Assembly (NCBI RefSeq): GCF_004366375.1 | Contig: NZ_SOEF01000018.1 | Location: 1-61,848 of the forward strand | DNA length: 61,848 nt | Direction of reading: 5' to 3' | Origin: Halanaerobium congolense | GTDB lineage: Bacteria; Bacillota; Halanaerobiia; Halanaerobiales; Halanaerobiaceae | Part shown: positions 38,306-47,735 of the stretch, piece after piece | Numbering within the stretch: position 1 is the stretch's first letter | Layout: the number at the start of each line of letters is the position of its first letter | Notes under the pieces: model-generated | Seen by the model: only the letters and a program-made list of their open reading frames with translations | The model's database searches: none | What the model was told of the DNA's origin: nothing | Translations under genes and position numbers: made by a program

Positions 38306-38989
38306 TTATTCCTCACCATCTGTTACAATTGTAACACCGGAACTTGCACCAATTCTATTTGCTCCTGCATCAAGCATTTCTAAAGCTTGCTCAAAGTTTT
38401 TAATGCCACCAGATGCCTTAACTCCAACATCTCTACCAACTGTTTTACGCATAATGCTAACATCTTCAACTCTAGCTCCATAATCACCAAATCCGGTAGA
38501 AGTTTTGACAAAGTCTACCCCAGCATCTTTAGCAATTTCACAGGCCTTAACAATTTCTTCTTCATCTAAGAAACAGGTTTCTAAGATAACCTTTACAATA
38601 ATATCAGAACTAACACCTGCTTTTTTGGTAGCATCTACAACAGACTTGATGTCAGCCTTAAAAATCTCATAGGCACCTGATTTAAAAGCACCAATATTCA
38701 TTACCATATCAATCTCTTGAGCACCATTTTTAATAGCATTTCTGGTCTCATAAGACTTAACTTCTGTTGTGTTTGCTCCTAAAGGAAAACCAACTACTGT
38801 ACAAACCTTAACTGAACTTTTTTCTAATAATTTTGCAGCTAAAGGAACATATATTGGATTTACACATACTGAAGCAAATTCATGTTTTTTTGCTTCCTTA
38901 CATAACTTTTTAATATCATCCACAGTTGCTGTCGGACTTAAATTTGTATGGTCAATCATTTTAGCCATATCACGAGGTTTGATCGCCAT
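38306..38989 (-). CDS. deoC: Deoxyribose-phosphate aldolase
   Basis: Class I aldolase splitting 2-deoxyribose-5-phosphate into glyceraldehyde-3-phosphate and acetaldehyde. 227 residues from the ATG at 38989; the GTG at 39001 belongs to the ribosome binding site AAGGAGTGG. Catalytic residues: D94 (EIDMVMN), Schiff-base K162 (FVKTSTGFG) and K191 (VKASGGI). Together with cdd nearby it points to deoxynucleoside catabolism. It interrupts the usual era-recO order and has its own promoter. Confidence 0.96.
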   Translation of the reverse strand: MAIKPRDMAKMIDHTNLSPTATVDDIKKLCKEAKKHEFASVCVNPIYVPLAAKLLEKSSVKVCTVVGFPLGANTTEVKSYETRNAIKNGAQEIDMVMNIGAFKSGAYEIFKADIKSVVDATKKAGVSSDIIVKVILETCFLDEEEIVKACEIAKDAGVDFVKTSTGFGDYGARVEDVSIMRKTVGRDVGVKASGGIKNFEQALEMLDAGANRIGASSGVTIVTDGEE

Positions 38990-39039
38990 TTTAAAAACCA
39001 CTCCTTAAATTCTTGTATTTTTGCTTTATCAATATTATT

Positions 39040-39068
39040 ATTCTACAAACTTTGTCATTGTCCTGCAA
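39040..39068 (-). promoter_or_regulatory. Putative promoter of deoC-recO
   Basis: Minus strand -35 TTGCAG (39063-39068), 17 bp, -10 TAGAAT (39040-39045), directly after the era stop. Confidence 0.65.
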
Positions 39069-39073
39069 TAAAT

Positions 39074-39955
39074 TTATTTATAACCCATTCTTTTGAGCAG
39101 ATTATCTTTTTCGCGCCAATCTTTTAAAACTTTTACCCAGAGATCTAAATATACTTTTGTCTGCATCAAATCTTCTATTTCTTTTCTGGCTGCCCGACCA
39201 ATTTTCTTTAACATCTTACCATTTTTACCAATAATAATTCCCTTATGAGATTTCTTCTCCACATAAATATTTGCTCTGATATAATAATCATCATTTTTTC
39301 TTTCTTTAACTTCTTCGACTAAGACTGCAACTCCATAGGGAACCTCTTCTCTGGTTAAATAGAATATTTTTTCTCTAATCATTTCTGCAAAAATAAATCT
39401 CTCAATTTGATCTGTAATCATGTCTTCCGGATAATACTGAGGTCCTTCTGGTAATTTTGAGAAAATCTCTTTTAATAAGTTATCAGTATTTTTACTATTT
39501 AAGGCAGAAATTGGTACAACTTCTTTACCAACTTTTTGGCTGTAACTTTTTTGCTTTTTTATTAATTCTTTATTAGATATTTTATCAATCTTATTCATTA
39601 CATAAATAATTTCCTGATCACTATTTTTTATCTGATTATAAATCAGCTGATCATTTTTACCCCAGTAAGTACTTCCATCCAAAATGAAGATAATTACATC
39701 AATACCATTAAGACTGCTGTAAGCTTCATCCTGCATATATTTATCTAGTTCATTTCTTGGTTCATGAATACCAGGTGTATCAATAAAGATGATCTGTCCG
39801 TCATCTTCTGTATAAATTGCTTTGATACTGTTGCGGGTAGTCTGAGGACGGGGAGAAATAATATTAATCTTTTCTCCAATTAAATTATTAATTAAAGTCG
39901 ATTTTCCAACATTTGGTCTACCAATAACTGTGACAAAACCTGATTTATAGCTCAT
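39074..39955 (-). CDS. era: GTPase Era
   Basis: Binds 16S rRNA during 30S assembly. 293 residues from the ATG at 39955 (GGAG seven bases before; longer readings overlap cdd). G1 is GRPNVGKS (12-19), followed by DTPGIHEP (G3), NKID (G4) and the C-terminal KH domain with IIGKNGKMLKKIG. Overlaps the cdd end by 11 bp. cdd-era coupling is conserved. Confidence 0.97.
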   Translation of the reverse strand: MSYKSGFVTVIGRPNVGKSTLINNLIGEKINIISPRPQTTRNSIKAIYTEDDGQIIFIDTPGIHEPRNELDKYMQDEAYSSLNGIDVIIFILDGSTYWGKNDQLIYNQIKNSDQEIIYVMNKIDKISNKELIKKQKSYSQKVGKEVVPISALNSKNTDNLLKEIFSKLPEGPQYYPEDMITDQIERFIFAEMIREKIFYLTREEVPYGVAVLVEEVKERKNDDYYIRANIYVEKKSHKGIIIGKNGKMLKKIGRAARKEIEDLMQTKVYLDLWVKVLKDWREKDNLLKRMGYK

Positions 39956-40364
39956 TATTTTTCTCCATATCATCATCAGTAAAAGCACCAGGAAGCAGCT
40001 CCGTACTGGTCATTGTCAGCTCTTTACCTGATTCAGTCATCATAATCACTTCTATATCTCCATCTGCAAATTCTTTAATGACCTGACGACAGGCTCCACA
40101 GGGAGGTACCGGCTTATCAGTAGAACTAACTATTAAAAGTGCTTTTATTTTTCTTTTGCCTGCTGAAATCGCTGTGAAAACAGCAGATCTTTCTGCACAA
40201 TTTGTTAAACTAAAGGAAGCATTTTCAATATTTACTCCCGTATAAATTGATCCATCTTCAGTCAAAACTGCTGCTCCCAAAGGAAAGTCAGAATAGGGTA
40301 CATAAGCATTCTTTTGCGCGTCTAAAGCCTTTTTAAACATTTCTTCTTTAATCTCTTGATCCAT
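39945..40364 (-). CDS. cdd: Cytidine deaminase
   Basis: Zinc enzyme deaminating cytidine and deoxycytidine. 139 residues from the ATG at 40364 (ribosome binding site GAGGTG). Zinc ligands C56 in TNCAERSA, with catalytic E58, and C89/C92 in PPCGACRQ. All-cysteine homotetramer type. Lies between dgkA-like genes and era, as in B. subtilis. Confidence 0.96.
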   Translation of the reverse strand: MDQEIKEEMFKKALDAQKNAYVPYSDFPLGAAVLTEDGSIYTGVNIENASFSLTNCAERSAVFTAISAGKRKIKALLIVSSTDKPVPPCGACRQVIKEFADGDIEVIMMTESGKELTMTSTELLPGAFTDDDMEKNNEL

Positions 40365-40397
40365 TAAAAACACCTCACATAATTACTTAAATATATT

Positions 40398-41486
40398 TTA
40401 ATACTTGATCTCAGTTCCATTAGGAACCACTTGAATCCAGGTCTGACCTGGATTGATTTCTATTTCTTCACCAGCATCGTTCAAATAAATAATTTTTCCA
40501 TTACTTCTTTCCCAGCTGCCTTTAATAACCATCCCATCTCTAAACAGCTGCATTTTGCCACCTGAATTAAGATCAATATCCTGCCTGCCGGCATCATCTA
40601 TTGTTGAAGTCTTTACCTGCTGAACAATTATATTTTTTGCTGTTAATTGTTCACCACTTTCTACCTGATGTGGATTTGATCTATTATTTAAAAACCTTAA
40701 ATAATTATTATTAAAGCTGTTATATTCATAGAGAACAGAATAAGAGCCCCAATAATCAATTGTTATGTTTTCAGCTTTTTCAAAATCGCTAGTTATCGAA
40801 GCAGTTAGAAAATTAAACTGTTCCGGATATTCTTTTTCGGAAAGACTCTCTAAATAATCTTTCAGAGGCTCTTTGCCGGAATATAAGTTGTGTGGTGCTG
40901 CTTTTTTGCTGCTTCTCCAAAAATATTGACTTTTATATAATTGATCTAAATGTAAAATATCCTTCACTGCAAGCAGGGCAAATCCGCGGGGGCTGGCTCC
41001 TGCATGCAAAAATAAAGCATCATAAAATTGGGAGGTATCAATCAAAGCAGGTCTGGCACTTCTAATTGGTCCTATCTTTGCTGGCACTTCAGGCCAGAAA
41101 ACAGCTAAAAACCTTGTAATACCACCCTCCAGCATAAATTCATAAACTAATGCTGCTTTATCTAAACCACTTTGGGGTCTAGCAGCAGGTGAGTTTTCAA
41201 TAGAAACAGCAACTGCCCGTTTGTAATAATCAGACTCAACCCCCAACCCTGTAAAGGGAGAAACTGTTTCGTACTGACTTTGATAAGCCTCTTCTTTAGG
41301 CATTTCTGTCTCATATTTTTCCTCTAAATCTTTAATTTCATCTGCGCGTTCCTGCTCGGTCAACTCTTCTTGTGGGGGTGTTTTTTCAGCTTCTTCAGCT
41401 GGTTCACCCTTCCAAAAGCTGCAGCCAGTTAAAATTAATAATGTTATCAGCAGTAGAGCCCACAGTATAGATAACTTTGATTTCAT
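40398..41486 (-). CDS. DUF3048 lipoprotein (YerB-like)
   Basis: A 362-residue exported lipoprotein. The signal peptide (1-21) ends with the lipobox LTGC, making C22 the lipidated residue, and a Glu-rich linker (26-70) follows. The globular part carries DUF3048 signatures (ESDYYKRAVAVSIENSPAARPQSG shape; RSARP). Homologue YerB is of unknown function in the envelope. Inserted between the CorC gene and cdd relative to the B. subtilis order. Confidence 0.88.
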   Translation of the reverse strand: MKSKLSILWALLLITLLILTGCSFWKGEPAEEAEKTPPQEELTEQERADEIKDLEEKYETEMPKEEAYQSQYETVSPFTGLGVESDYYKRAVAVSIENSPAARPQSGLDKAALVYEFMLEGGITRFLAVFWPEVPAKIGPIRSARPALIDTSQFYDALFLHAGASPRGFALLAVKDILHLDQLYKSQYFWRSSKKAAPHNLYSGKEPLKDYLESLSEKEYPEQFNFLTASITSDFEKAENITIDYWGSYSVLYEYNSFNNNYLRFLNNRSNPHQVESGEQLTAKNIIVQQVKTSTIDDAGRQDIDLNSGGKMQLFRDGMVIKGSWERSNGKIIYLNDAGEEIEINPGQTWIQVVPNGTEIKY

Positions 41487-41507
41487 CTTTTCACCTCTAA
41501 ATAAATA

Positions 41508-42764
41508 TTAATCTTCTTCACATTTTATAGCTTCACTACTTATCAACTTGATTTTTCTAATTCTATTGTCAATAATACTTTCAATAACTAAAGTCATATC
41601 TTCTAATTCAAGTTTCTCTCCTTTTACCGGAAGTCTATTTAAATAATATAAAATCAGCCCACTTAATGTTTCATAATTATCGCTTTCAACTAAAGGATTT
41701 TTCAAATATTCATTTAACTCTTCAATATCAACTCTACCATCAAGCAGCAGAGTGTTATCATCAATTACTTCTATATAACTTTTTTCTAAATCAAATTCAT
41801 CTTGAATATCTCCAACAATTTCCTCCAATAAATCTTCAATCGTGATTAAGCCAGCTGTACCACCATATTCATCAACTACAACTGCCATGTGTTCTTTTCT
41901 TTCCTTCATTTCTGATAGGAGCTGATTGATCGGCTTCCCTTCTGGGATAAAGTATATTGGTTTCACAAATTCTTCAATATTAATATTTGATCTTTCTTCT
42001 AATAATAATTCCAAAAGATCCTTAATATAAATTAAACCAATAATATTATCAATTGATTCTTCGAAAACAGGAATCCTGGAATGACCCTTTTCAACCCCCA
42101 TTTTTATCAATTCGTTTAAAGATGCATTTTTTTCAATGCAAACCATATCAATTCTAGGTATCATAATTTCTTTAACTAAAGTATCATCAAATTCAAAAAC
42201 ACTCTGAATCATTTCTTGCTCTGTCTCTTTAATAACTCCTTCTCTTTGACTGACATCAACAAAACGCCTGATTTCCTCTTCACTTAAAAAAGCAGAAGAA
42301 ATCAAATTTTTATCTTTAACAAATAAATTAACAATTTTTGTGAAAATAAAAATAAATGGGGATAAAATTATTTCTAAATAATAAAGTGGAATTGAAGCTG
42401 CTTTAGCATATTTAATTGAATGATTATTTCCTAAAGATTTTGGTGTTATTTCTCCAAAAATTAAAATTAATAAAGTTACTATACCAGTTGCAATCCCTAC
42501 CCCTTTACTACCAAACAATTCTATGGATAAAGCTGTTGCTATGGAGGATGCAGCAATATTAACCAGGTTATTACCAATCAATATAGTAGTTAATAACTTA
42601 GTTTGATCATGCAGTAATTTATCAACCTTAGCTGCTTGTTCGTCACCTCGTTGAACCTTTTCCTTAATCTTAACTCTATTGACAGACATAAAAGCAGTCT
42701 CTGAGCCAGAAAAAAAGGAAGATAATAATATTAATATAAATAATGAAAATAACTCTAAATACAT
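41508..42764 (-). CDS. CNNM/CorC (HlyC) family membrane protein with CBS pair
   Basis: A 418-residue protein: DUF21/CNNM membrane domain (about 1-180, four hydrophobic segments), a CBS pair (about 200-320, with IMIPRIDM) and a C-terminal CorC/HlyC domain (about 340-415). Family members are implicated in magnesium or cobalt efflux; the older hemolysin name is misleading. It lies between the kinase-phosphatase fusion and the DUF3048 lipoprotein. Ribosome binding site GGAGGAG. Confidence 0.92.
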   Translation of the reverse strand: MYLELFSLFILILLSSFFSGSETAFMSVNRVKIKEKVQRGDEQAAKVDKLLHDQTKLLTTILIGNNLVNIAASSIATALSIELFGSKGVGIATGIVTLLILIFGEITPKSLGNNHSIKYAKAASIPLYYLEIILSPFIFIFTKIVNLFVKDKNLISSAFLSEEEIRRFVDVSQREGVIKETEQEMIQSVFEFDDTLVKEIMIPRIDMVCIEKNASLNELIKMGVEKGHSRIPVFEESIDNIIGLIYIKDLLELLLEERSNINIEEFVKPIYFIPEGKPINQLLSEMKERKEHMAVVVDEYGGTAGLITIEDLLEEIVGDIQDEFDLEKSYIEVIDDNTLLLDGRVDIEELNEYLKNPLVESDNYETLSGLILYYLNRLPVKGEKLELEDMTLVIESIIDNRIRKIKLISSEAIKCEED

Positions 42765-42794
42765 TTTAAATCTCCTCCACAGTCAACTAAATTA

Positions 42795-43496
42795 TCAAAT
42801 TCTAAAAAAATAAAATACAATTACAGTAATAACTCCCCCCAGTAAAATACCTATCAATATTTCTTTTAAAGAATGAGTTCCTGCTTCTAATCGGCTCTGC
42901 GCGGTTAAAAAAGCAAGCGTTAAAGCCAATGAAAATGCAAGCAGGCTTTTTGTTAAAAACCAAATAATCAATACAACTGAAGTTGCAAGTGCTGTATGGC
43001 CACTAATTATTCCACCTTTTAAAGGTGTGCCGCTGCTGAATATTGACTTCAAGGTAATAACGATTATGAATATCAAAAATAAATTAATAAAGACCAAATG
43101 AAGCGGCTCATGTCTTAAGTTAAATATTAAATTTAAAGATAATTCCTGTGCTTTTTTAAAAAAAACAAGGTAAGCAATAAAAATAGCATTACCGGCTGCA
43201 ATAATTACTGCAGCCGCTCCAATATTTTTAGCAATCCTAGCTTTAAAACTATAATCCTGGGTTAGAATATCAATGATAACTTCTACAGCTGTATTAATTA
43301 ATTCAGCAAATATGACAAATGAAATAGCAATAATCACCAGAGCCACCTCAATTCTGCTTAAGTCAAATAAAAGACTAAAAGCTAAAACAAAAATTGCTGC
43401 CACTAGATGAATTTGCATATTCCTTTGAGTTCTGATTGCATGAATCAAACCTGCTATTGCATGATTGAAGCTGTTAATTATTTTAATAATCCACAT
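42795..43496 (-). CDS. dgkA: Undecaprenol/diacylglycerol kinase (DgkA) fused to PAP2-like phosphatase
   Basis: A 233-residue integral membrane protein. Residues 1-115 are a DgkA domain with E65, N68 and E72 in AELINTAVE and the KNIGAAAV segment; Gram-positive members phosphorylate undecaprenol. Residues about 115-233 add membrane helices with a PAP2-type pattern: K160, SGH (165-167), SR (201-202) and H208; the usual terminal Asp is E212. B. subtilis DgkA (about 123 residues) lacks the second half. The position after ybeY is the conserved dgkA position. Whether the phosphatase half is active is unknown. Confidence 0.88.
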   Translation of the reverse strand: MWIIKIINSFNHAIAGLIHAIRTQRNMQIHLVAAIFVLAFSLLFDLSRIEVALVIIAISFVIFAELINTAVEVIIDILTQDYSFKARIAKNIGAAAVIIAAGNAIFIAYLVFFKKAQELSLNLIFNLRHEPLHLVFINLFLIFIIVITLKSIFSSGTPLKGGIISGHTALATSVVLIIWFLTKSLLAFSLALTLAFLTAQSRLEAGTHSLKEILIGILLGGVITVIVFYFFRI

Positions 43497-43504
43497 CCTA
43501 ACAC

Positions 43505-43936
43505 CTAATCTCTACTTATGCCTAATTGGGTTAAAACTCTTTCTTCTTTTTGACGCATTTCATTTTTTTCATCTTTACTGTAATGATCATAACCAAATAA
43601 ATGCAGCATCCCATGTACAGTAAGATAAGCTAATTCTCTTTTTAACGAATGGCCGTATTCTACAGCCTGCTCAGCAGCTCTTTTAGCTGATATTATAATA
43701 TCTCCAAGCATTTCTTCATCAATTGGGAATGATAAAACATCTGTAGCTTCATTTTTATTTCGATATTTATTATTCAATTCCTTTATCTGCTGATTACTAA
43801 CAAAAGCAATACTAACTTCACCGCCGCTGTACCCCTCTAACTCAGCAGCGGTTGCAGCGACTTTTTTTAGAAGTTCCAGAATTTCCTGTTGGATTTCAAC
43901 TTTATCCTGTTGGTTATTAAATTCTACATTAATCAC
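43505..43936 (-). CDS. ybeY: Endoribonuclease YbeY
   Basis: Zinc-dependent RNase for 16S rRNA 3' maturation and ribosome quality control. The HGxLHLxGYDH metal site is visible (VHGMLHLFGYDH). 143 residues from a GTG at 43936, chosen because AAAGGTGG precedes it by 8 bp; the earlier GTG at 43948 lies within that site. The start overlaps the pgpH end. Confidence 0.94.
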   Translation of the reverse strand: MINVEFNNQQDKVEIQQEILELLKKVAATAAELEGYSGGEVSIAFVSNQQIKELNNKYRNKNEATDVLSFPIDEEMLGDIIISAKRAAEQAVEYGHSLKRELAYLTVHGMLHLFGYDHYSKDEKNEMRQKEERVLTQLGISRD

Positions 43937-46187
43937 TTTTATTACCACCTTTCATTTCTTTCAGCAGTTTCTCAGGATATTCAACTCTTTGATGATAGAT
44001 ACCGGTTAAAACTTTAACGAAACTTTTAACTATTGTATCTAAATCAGTTAAAGTTAAATTAGATTGATCTAATTGATTTTCTATTAATTTATCTTTAACC
44101 AAACCTCTGACAAAACCTTCTATCCGATCATGATTGTTTTTGTTGAAGTTTTTAGAGCGAATAGCAGCTTCAGTTATATCGGCAAGCATAATTATTGCCG
44201 CTTCCCTACTTTGAGGTTTAGGACCATCATAACGAAAATCTTTTTTTTCGATATCATCATGCTTATTATCCTGAAGCGCCTGCTGATAGAAATATGAAAT
44301 TAAATTGGTTCCATGATGTTGTTTTATAATATCAGTTATCTTAGAAGGCAAACCATTCTCGCCAGCTAATTCCACTCCATCTTTAACATGTGACTTAATT
44401 ATTAAAGCACTTAAGTTAGGAGACGTTTTATCATGAGGATTTTCCCCTCCAAATTGATTATCAGAGAAAAAATATGGTCTTTTCAATTTGCCAATATCAT
44501 GATAATAGGCAGCGGCTCTAGCTAGTAAAGAATCAGCTCCAACATCTTCGGCAGCTGTTTCAGCTAAATTACCTACAATAATACTGTGGTGATAGGTTCC
44601 CGGTGCCTCAACCAGCATTCTCTTTAAAATAGGCTGGCTCGGATTTGATAATTCTAACAATTTTACAGAACTTGTCATATTAAATAAATCTTCCAAATAA
44701 GGTAATAAACCATTTGCTAATATCCCGACTAGCAAACCATTAATTATTCCGCCTCCGACTGACCAGATCAGATTACGCCAATCTTGATTCTGCTGAAGTA
44801 ATGATAAACCTCCAATTAAAAACACTAAGATAAAACTAACATTTAAACCAGCTCTTATTATATCTCCCCTTGCCTTAACCTTTGATACACTGAAAATACC
44901 AATTAATCCAGCCAAAAAGGAGGTAAGAACTATATTAAAGTTCATATCATAAATTGGAGCAATTAGTAAACTAATAAACAAAGTTGTTATTAGTGCTGTA
45001 TCACTACCAATTAAAATAGTTAATAAAATTGAAGCCATTGCTGTTGGCACCATATAATCTACAAAAGGATTGTGAAATAAGGTTAAGATCTTAGCTAAAA
45101 CTACCACAATAAAGATAAGAAGCTCAATCAGCAGCAGTTTGCTGTTATCATCCCAAATATCTGGCTGATATTTATAAAAATAAAAGCCCAACAGCAAAAC
45201 TAAAATTAAACTTATTAATATTCTACCACTTATATTGTAGTAATTAATCCCACTTTTTTGTAATCCTAGTTTTTCTAATATTTCAATATCAGCTTCAGTA
45301 ACTACATCACCTTTGCGAACAATCATTTCTCCCTGGCGCACAGTTTTTTCTACTGCTTCAACCTCTGCAATTGCTTCTTCTCTTCTATTTGCAGTTGCTT
45401 CTTGGTTTAAAAACATATTAGCTGCAATAACACTTTCAGTCAGATCTGCTAATATTAACCTTTTTTCTCTTGATATATCTAATTCCATCGCACTTTGCCG
45501 CAAATCTTCACGGGCAGAAGTCAAATCAGATGGTAAAATTCGGCTCTGCAGTTTACTTTGAATAAGATTGGTAGCCCTTTCGCGAAGTTCAGATAATTCA
45601 GAATCAGTTAATTTTATCAAATTTGCTAAATTTTGATCGCTGATCTCGAGATCTATTTCACTATTTATTAACTTAATTATCTCATTTATTTCGTCTTCAT
45701 TTAAATTATCAATTTCATTCTGACCAAAAACATTTTTCTCAGTATTACCCTGTTTTTGATCTGGTTCTACTCTAGAATCATTTTGTTCATCTGTTTCACT
45801 CTCTGATAAATTAATCTTATTGAAATAGAAAAACTCTCTTTCACTTTTTATAGTATCAAATAAAGCATTTACTTTATTTAAAACTTCTTCTTCCACAGTA
45901 GAATCTTCTTCGTAAACTCGAGGAGCGGTATCTGCAGCTCTCTGTCTCAATTCAGAAGTTCTGCTTTCATCAATAAAAGTAATTGTTCTTGGAGCAGTAA
46001 TATCATTCTGGCTAACCTGACCTGCTCTTAAATCGACTTGATTTGGAATTAAATCAAGATTTAAAGTTAAAGCAATAAGGAGAAAGAAAATCACAGCCCA
46101 AATCACTTTATAACTGTTAGATGAAAAATCAAGATATTCTCTTCTCCATTTGCGGAGGGTAACTCTTAATTTTTTCATAAATTTCAT
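43929..46187 (-). CDS. pgpH: 7TM-HD cyclic-di-AMP phosphodiesterase PgpH
   Basis: A 752-residue receptor: N-terminal membrane helix (about 25-45), a large extracytoplasmic 7TMR-HDED domain with an acidic, Gln/Asn-rich insertion, seven membrane helices (about 315-520), and a cytoplasmic HD domain with YYHDIGKLKRPYFF. PgpH hydrolyses c-di-AMP in Listeria and Bacillus. Sits between phoH and ybeY as in B. subtilis (yqfF). It begins 2 bp after phoH. Confidence 0.94.
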   Translation of the reverse strand: MKFMKKLRVTLRKWRREYLDFSSNSYKVIWAVIFFLLIALTLNLDLIPNQVDLRAGQVSQNDITAPRTITFIDESRTSELRQRAADTAPRVYEEDSTVEEEVLNKVNALFDTIKSEREFFYFNKINLSESETDEQNDSRVEPDQKQGNTEKNVFGQNEIDNLNEDEINEIIKLINSEIDLEISDQNLANLIKLTDSELSELRERATNLIQSKLQSRILPSDLTSAREDLRQSAMELDISREKRLILADLTESVIAANMFLNQEATANRREEAIAEVEAVEKTVRQGEMIVRKGDVVTEADIEILEKLGLQKSGINYYNISGRILISLILVLLLGFYFYKYQPDIWDDNSKLLLIELLIFIVVVLAKILTLFHNPFVDYMVPTAMASILLTILIGSDTALITTLFISLLIAPIYDMNFNIVLTSFLAGLIGIFSVSKVKARGDIIRAGLNVSFILVFLIGGLSLLQQNQDWRNLIWSVGGGIINGLLVGILANGLLPYLEDLFNMTSSVKLLELSNPSQPILKRMLVEAPGTYHHSIIVGNLAETAAEDVGADSLLARAAAYYHDIGKLKRPYFFSDNQFGGENPHDKTSPNLSALIIKSHVKDGVELAGENGLPSKITDIIKQHHGTNLISYFYQQALQDNKHDDIEKKDFRYDGPKPQSREAAIIMLADITEAAIRSKNFNKNNHDRIEGFVRGLVKDKLIENQLDQSNLTLTDLDTIVKSFVKVLTGIYHQRVEYPEKLLKEMKGGNKSD

Positions 46188-46189
46188 TT

Positions 46190-47149
46190 TTAGCTCCCAC
46201 TTTCATAACTTTCATATGCCTTAATAATTTCTTTAACCAAATCATGTCTTACTACATCATGTCTGGTTAAATAAACAAAATCTATGCCTTTTATATCTTT
46301 TAATATTTTTTGAACAGTTGCTAAACCTGAACGCTTTTTGCTTGGTAAATCGATTTGAGTAATATCACCAGTTATTACGGCTTTTGAGTTAAAGCCAATC
46401 CTGGTCAAAAACATCTTCATCTGTTCTAAAGTAGTATTTTGAGCTTCATCTAAAATCACAAAAGAATCATCAAGGGTCCTCCCTCTCATATAGGCCAGTG
46501 GTGCAACTTCAATAATATCTTTTTCCTGATACAATTTTGATTTTTCAGGACCCAAAATATCATATAAAGCATCATATAAAGGTCTCAGATAAGGATCTAC
46601 TTTTTCCTGCATATCTCCTGGTAAAAAACCTAAATTTTCTCCAGCTTCAATAGCTGGTCTGGTTAGAACAATTCTATTTATCTCATTATTTAAAAGGCTT
46701 TTTACTGCCATAACCATAGCCAAATAGGTTTTGCCGGTTCCAGCCGGTCCTATTGAAAAAACAATATCTCTATTTTTAATTGATTCTAAATAAAGTTTTT
46801 GACCCATAGTCTTTGCTTTGATTTTTCTACCTTTGTAATTTTCAAGCACTACTTCATCATAAATTCTGTTTAAATCAACAGCTGGATTTCTTTTTAAAAG
46901 TTCAGCTGCATATTTTAATTTTCTTGGTGAAAATTCTTCTTTGCTGTCTGTTAAAGATAGTAATTTTTTTATTATTTTATCAATATCTTCATTCTGATTA
47001 TAATTATTAATTTTTATTTGATTACCACGGCCACTTAATTTTACAGACAATAAATCTTCTAGTAATCTTAAGTTGCGATCATTATGACCAAAGAAATTTT
47101 GGGCAAGCTGATAATCATTGATTTCAATTGTCTTTTCTTCTTGACTCAA
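46190..47149 (-). CDS. phoH: PhoH-like ATPase
   Basis: A 319-residue PhoH-family P-loop ATPase; N-terminal KH-like part, Walker A GPAGTGKT (134-141), Walker B VILDEAQNT. Probably an RNA helicase-like factor working with YbeY. Starts with TTG after AAGGAGG. First gene of phoH-pgpH-ybeY-dgkA-(corC)-(DUF3048)-cdd-era, with its own promoter. Confidence 0.95.
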   Translation of the reverse strand: MSQEEKTIEINDYQLAQNFFGHNDRNLRLLEDLLSVKLSGRGNQIKINNYNQNEDIDKIIKKLLSLTDSKEEFSPRKLKYAAELLKRNPAVDLNRIYDEVVLENYKGRKIKAKTMGQKLYLESIKNRDIVFSIGPAGTGKTYLAMVMAVKSLLNNEINRIVLTRPAIEAGENLGFLPGDMQEKVDPYLRPLYDALYDILGPEKSKLYQEKDIIEVAPLAYMRGRTLDDSFVILDEAQNTTLEQMKMFLTRIGFNSKAVITGDITQIDLPSKKRSGLATVQKILKDIKGIDFVYLTRHDVVRHDLVKEIIKAYESYESGS

Positions 47150-47182
47150 ATTATAACTCCTCCTTAGTACTTTTACTTATTT

Positions 47183-47210
47183 ATTATATCATATTTATAT
47201 CTTTAAACAA
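47183..47210 (-). promoter_or_regulatory. Promoter of the phoH operon
   Basis: Minus strand -35 TTGTTT (47205-47210), 16 bp, -10 TATAAT (47183-47188) with extended TGA, between the preceding terminator and phoH. Confidence 0.7.
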
Positions 47211-47216
47211 ATTTAA

Positions 47217-47250
47217 CAAAAACTGCGGCCGGAGAGTGGCCACAGTTTTT
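47217..47250 (-). terminator. Strong terminator ending nfeD-floA-unknown
   Basis: AAAACTGTGGCC and GGCCGCAGTTTT pair over 12 bp (one G-U) around ACTCTCC, followed by T's. The A/T flanks make it potentially bidirectional. Confidence 0.88.
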
Positions 47251-47263
47251 ATGATTTTTAATA

Positions 47264-47704
47264 TTAATTTTTCCTTAAGGCCTTAGGTTTAGATAATATT
47301 TCATTATAAATTACTAATTTTTCTGCCTCATTGTATTGAGCAAATGCTTCTGCAAAAGAATTGCTGTTTCCTTTAAATTTCTTTTCGTTTTTATCATCAA
47401 CATTCCCAACTTTTTTTGGCTTTTCAGTACTTTTACTATTCTTGTTTAACATCTCTGCCTTTGTTTTAGCTAAAGATTCCTTTTCAGCTGCAGTAATTCT
47501 TTGCTTTACTTCTTCCTGATCATATTGTTCATAACTTAGATCAGACTGATTAGAATTTCTTTTGCTATCTTGATCTGCCTGCTCAATAGTTAATTCAAAC
47601 TTTTTCATTACAGTACTAAAAACTTTTTTTATAATCGAAAAAATTTGAAATAAAATGACAAATAAAATAATAAAGACTGGAAGTATAAATATTAATCCCT
47701 GCAT
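47264..47704 (-). CDS. Unknown membrane-anchored protein beside floA
   Basis: I do not recognise this 146-residue protein as a named family. One N-terminal membrane helix (about 4-26) is followed by a charged, Lys/Glu-rich, probably disordered stretch (40-112) and a C-terminal amphipathic segment (115-144) with EKLVIYNEILSKPKALR. This end resembles a short motif (xxSEIxxPPRALR) seen at the C-terminus of various anchored Firmicutes proteins; that comparison is from memory. Topology suggests a cytoplasmic tail. It stands where yqfC/yqfD lie in spore formers, last of nfeD-floA-this. Confidence 0.7.
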   Translation of the reverse strand: MQGLIFILPVFIILFVILFQIFSIIKKVFSTVMKKFELTIEQADQDSKRNSNQSDLSYEQYDQEEVKQRITAAEKESLAKTKAEMLNKNSKSTEKPKKVGNVDDKNEKKFKGNSNSFAEAFAQYNEAEKLVIYNEILSKPKALRKN

Positions 47705-47735
47705 ATTTCACCTCAGCTTTCAAAACTACTTTAAG

